NCBI GenBank assembly: GCA_937926145.1
Contig: CALANW010000158.1
Location: forward strand, 1 to 14,146
Source: an uncultured Ruminococcus sp.
GTDB lineage: Bacteria; Bacillota; Clostridia; Oscillospirales; Ruminococcaceae
Reading direction: 5' to 3'
Length of the DNA stretch: 14,146 nt
Positions 12,902 to 14,146 of this stretch are shown here, one piece after another. Position numbers and translations under genes: made by a program. How positions within the stretch are numbered: position 1 is the stretch's first letter; each line of letters begins with the position of its first letter. Under the pieces are notes generated by a model. That model ran no database searches and had not been told where the DNA came from. It saw nothing but the letters and a program-made list of their open reading frames with translations.

Positions 12902-14099
12902 TGACCGACAACAAGGCGGTCGTTTTCGGTGTCCTCATACCAGCAGAGCATCGGGTAAACGGTGTGTGCCTGAACCGTTGTGCCGTGGCAGCACCAGAAA
13001 TCGTGGGTCTTGCTTCCCCATTTCTTCACGCTGCCCGACTTCATCGGTAGGAAATAAGCAGGCATTCCCGTGAATTTGTTCTGCTGTGCAAGGAAGCCAT
13101 TGTAGAGGTTCTTCTCTATATAGTCGAGGTACTCGTTTTCTCCCGTGAAGCGGTAGAGGTAATCGGCAAGGCGAACCATATTGTAGACCGTGCAGAACTC
13201 CTGCGTTCTTTCGCCGATGAACATTCCGAGCTTGTGCGGAGGTATCCAGAATTCGCCCGAATTCTGACCGCCCGTGCAGAATGATTCTCTGTCGTAAACT
13301 GCGCACTTCCAGAACTTCTTTACGATCTCGAGCCACTTTTGATCCTCTGTGATCTCATACATTTTAGCTGCGCCCTGCGCCCACGGAACACTTGCGTTTG
13401 CGTGGCAGTTTGAAAGCGGGTCGCCGCCGTCTGTGAGCTTTTTGAAGATAGACGGGTGCGAGTAACGCTGTGCGAGGGTGAAATATCTTTCATCGTGGGT
13501 GTATTCATACAAACCTGCCCAGACCTCGAGCATACCGCCCTCTTCGCCGCTGTAAACAGCGTGTGGGTTGACCTTTTCCATTTTCTCCGTCCACTCGATA
13601 TACCAGTCGGCAGCGTTGCTGAGAATTTCAAGTGCCTTTTCATTCTTCGCATACATTGCGCTGTGGTAAAGTCCGAGGAGAGTTTTATGCATTGTATACT
13701 GCGGTGACCAGACGTAACAATTCTTTTCGAGCAGTTCAAAATATTTTTCGGGAATAGAGCCTACCCACCTGCCGCCGTTGAGCTTCTGGCAGCGTTCGAG
13801 TTCATCGATGATGTTGTCAAGCTTTGCTTTAAGCTCACGGTCGCCGTTCTGTGCGATGAGCATTGAAGCAGCGGAGAGCCAGTGTCCGAGGAAATGTCCC
13901 CTAAGCTGGCAGGTCGGAGATTCCCAGCCGAGGTGCATTTCGGTCACAGCTCTGTCTGTGCGTATGCAGGCTTCGAGGTAGAAGTTCTGCAAAAGATCCT
14001 CATTTTTGAGTTCCATAAGGTACGCTCTGTTTACATCGGAACGTTCCTTGAAAAGTCCGGGAAGAAGATGTGCTTCGGTAACGTCTGTATTCTTAGAAC

Positions 14100-14128
14100 T
14101 TGTCAACATAGAAAAAATATGGTATAAT
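14100..14128 (+). promoter_or_regulatory. Divergent sigma-A promoter leaving the window to the right
   Basis: TTGTCA (14100-14105) and TATAAT (14123-14128) are separated by 17 bp. It overlaps the glycosidase start and faces away, so a gene, perhaps its regulator, should lie beyond the right edge. An ATG lies only 6 bp beyond the -10 with no ribosome site, so either the message is leaderless or the true start is further out. Confidence 0.6.
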
Positions 14129-14146
14129 AAAAGCTATGAGATACAC

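Larger units (their letters stand above)
12652..14109 (-). pseudogene. GH127-superfamily (DUF1680) glycosidase, interrupted by the element
   Basis: The first 404 residues (12898-14109) are native and the last 81 come from element DNA antisense to the recombinase. The family contains beta-L-arabinofuranosidases acting on plant arabinans and glycoproteins. Visible are GWESPTCQLRGHFLGHWLSA near the start, TQEFC (Glu304, Cys306) and FWCCHGTT (Cys373, Cys374). By comparison with HypBA1 these correspond to the zinc ligands and nucleophilic cysteine. No signal peptide, so probably cytoplasmic. The catalytic barrel is largely kept but its C-terminal part and the beta-sandwich are lost, so the product is presumably inactive. 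The start at 14109 has no clear ribosome site and an alternative start is possible. Excision would restore VVGQYFVPANP. Confidence 0.85.

Noticed and set aside
12935..13739. Long open frames antisense or out of frame within the glycosidase region.
   Set aside because: They are Arg/Ser-rich shadows of the higher-GC glycosidase gene, which itself has clear family motifs.
1..14146. Looked for CRISPR arrays, tRNA genes and rRNA.
   Set aside because: No regularly spaced repeats and no cloverleaf or rRNA sequence was recognised on either strand.

Overview
The window looks like a low-GC Firmicute, most likely a gut Clostridia of the Ruminococcus/Oscillospiraceae kind. This is inferred from strong AGGAGG-type ribosome binding sites, sigma-A promoters with 17-bp spacers, a DUF4367-type anti-sigma factor, Tn4451-like mobility genes and a plant-polysaccharide glycosidase at the target site. 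No rRNA or marker gene is present to confirm it.

Almost the whole window is one integrated mobile element of about 12.9 kb, and both ends can be placed. The right flank holds the 5' part of a GH127-superfamily (DUF1680, beta-L-arabinofuranosidase-type) gene on the minus strand. It breaks off at 12898-12901. The first 20 bases of the window continue that gene in frame after an identical GTAC at 21-24, and removing the intervening DNA restores VVGQYFVPANP. The element therefore lies between attL (21-24) and attR (12898-12901) and splits the host gene.

The right half of the element (7505-12819, plus strand) is the mobility module. It holds a small excisionase-like helix-turn-helix protein, two accessory proteins, an oriT-like intergenic region with direct repeats and three hairpins, a MobC-like protein, a MOBP-type relaxase, a strong terminator, a small TnpW-like protein, and a large serine recombinase beside attR. 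The recombinase promoter is overlapped by a 9-bp inverted repeat. No coupling protein or type IV secretion genes are present, so this is a mobilizable rather than a self-conjugative element.

The left half (72-7242, minus strand) is cargo. A gene with a possible zinc-binding motif sits next to the mobility module. It is followed by an ECF sigma factor / membrane anti-sigma (DUF4367) pair behind a sigma-A promoter. Then come two transcription units of mostly secreted proteins: a 134-aa secreted protein, a 455-aa secreted Ig/PKD-like protein and a 242-aa unknown; then a secreted trypsin-fold serine protease and an Ig-like lipoprotein. Each unit is preceded by a nearly identical 47-bp ECF-like promoter (4662-4708 and 1866-1912), so I infer that the sigma factor controls the exported proteins.

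The sigma gene is split at a run of nine A by a one-base frameshift just before the region 4.2 DNA-binding helix-turn-helix. Moving one base restores a textbook region 4.2 and a stop that overlaps the anti-sigma start. This could be phase variation, programmed slippage, a recent mutation or a sequencing error. The ECF-controlled secreted protease/Ig-protein cassette carried on a mobilizable element, gated by a homopolymer, is the most interesting system here.
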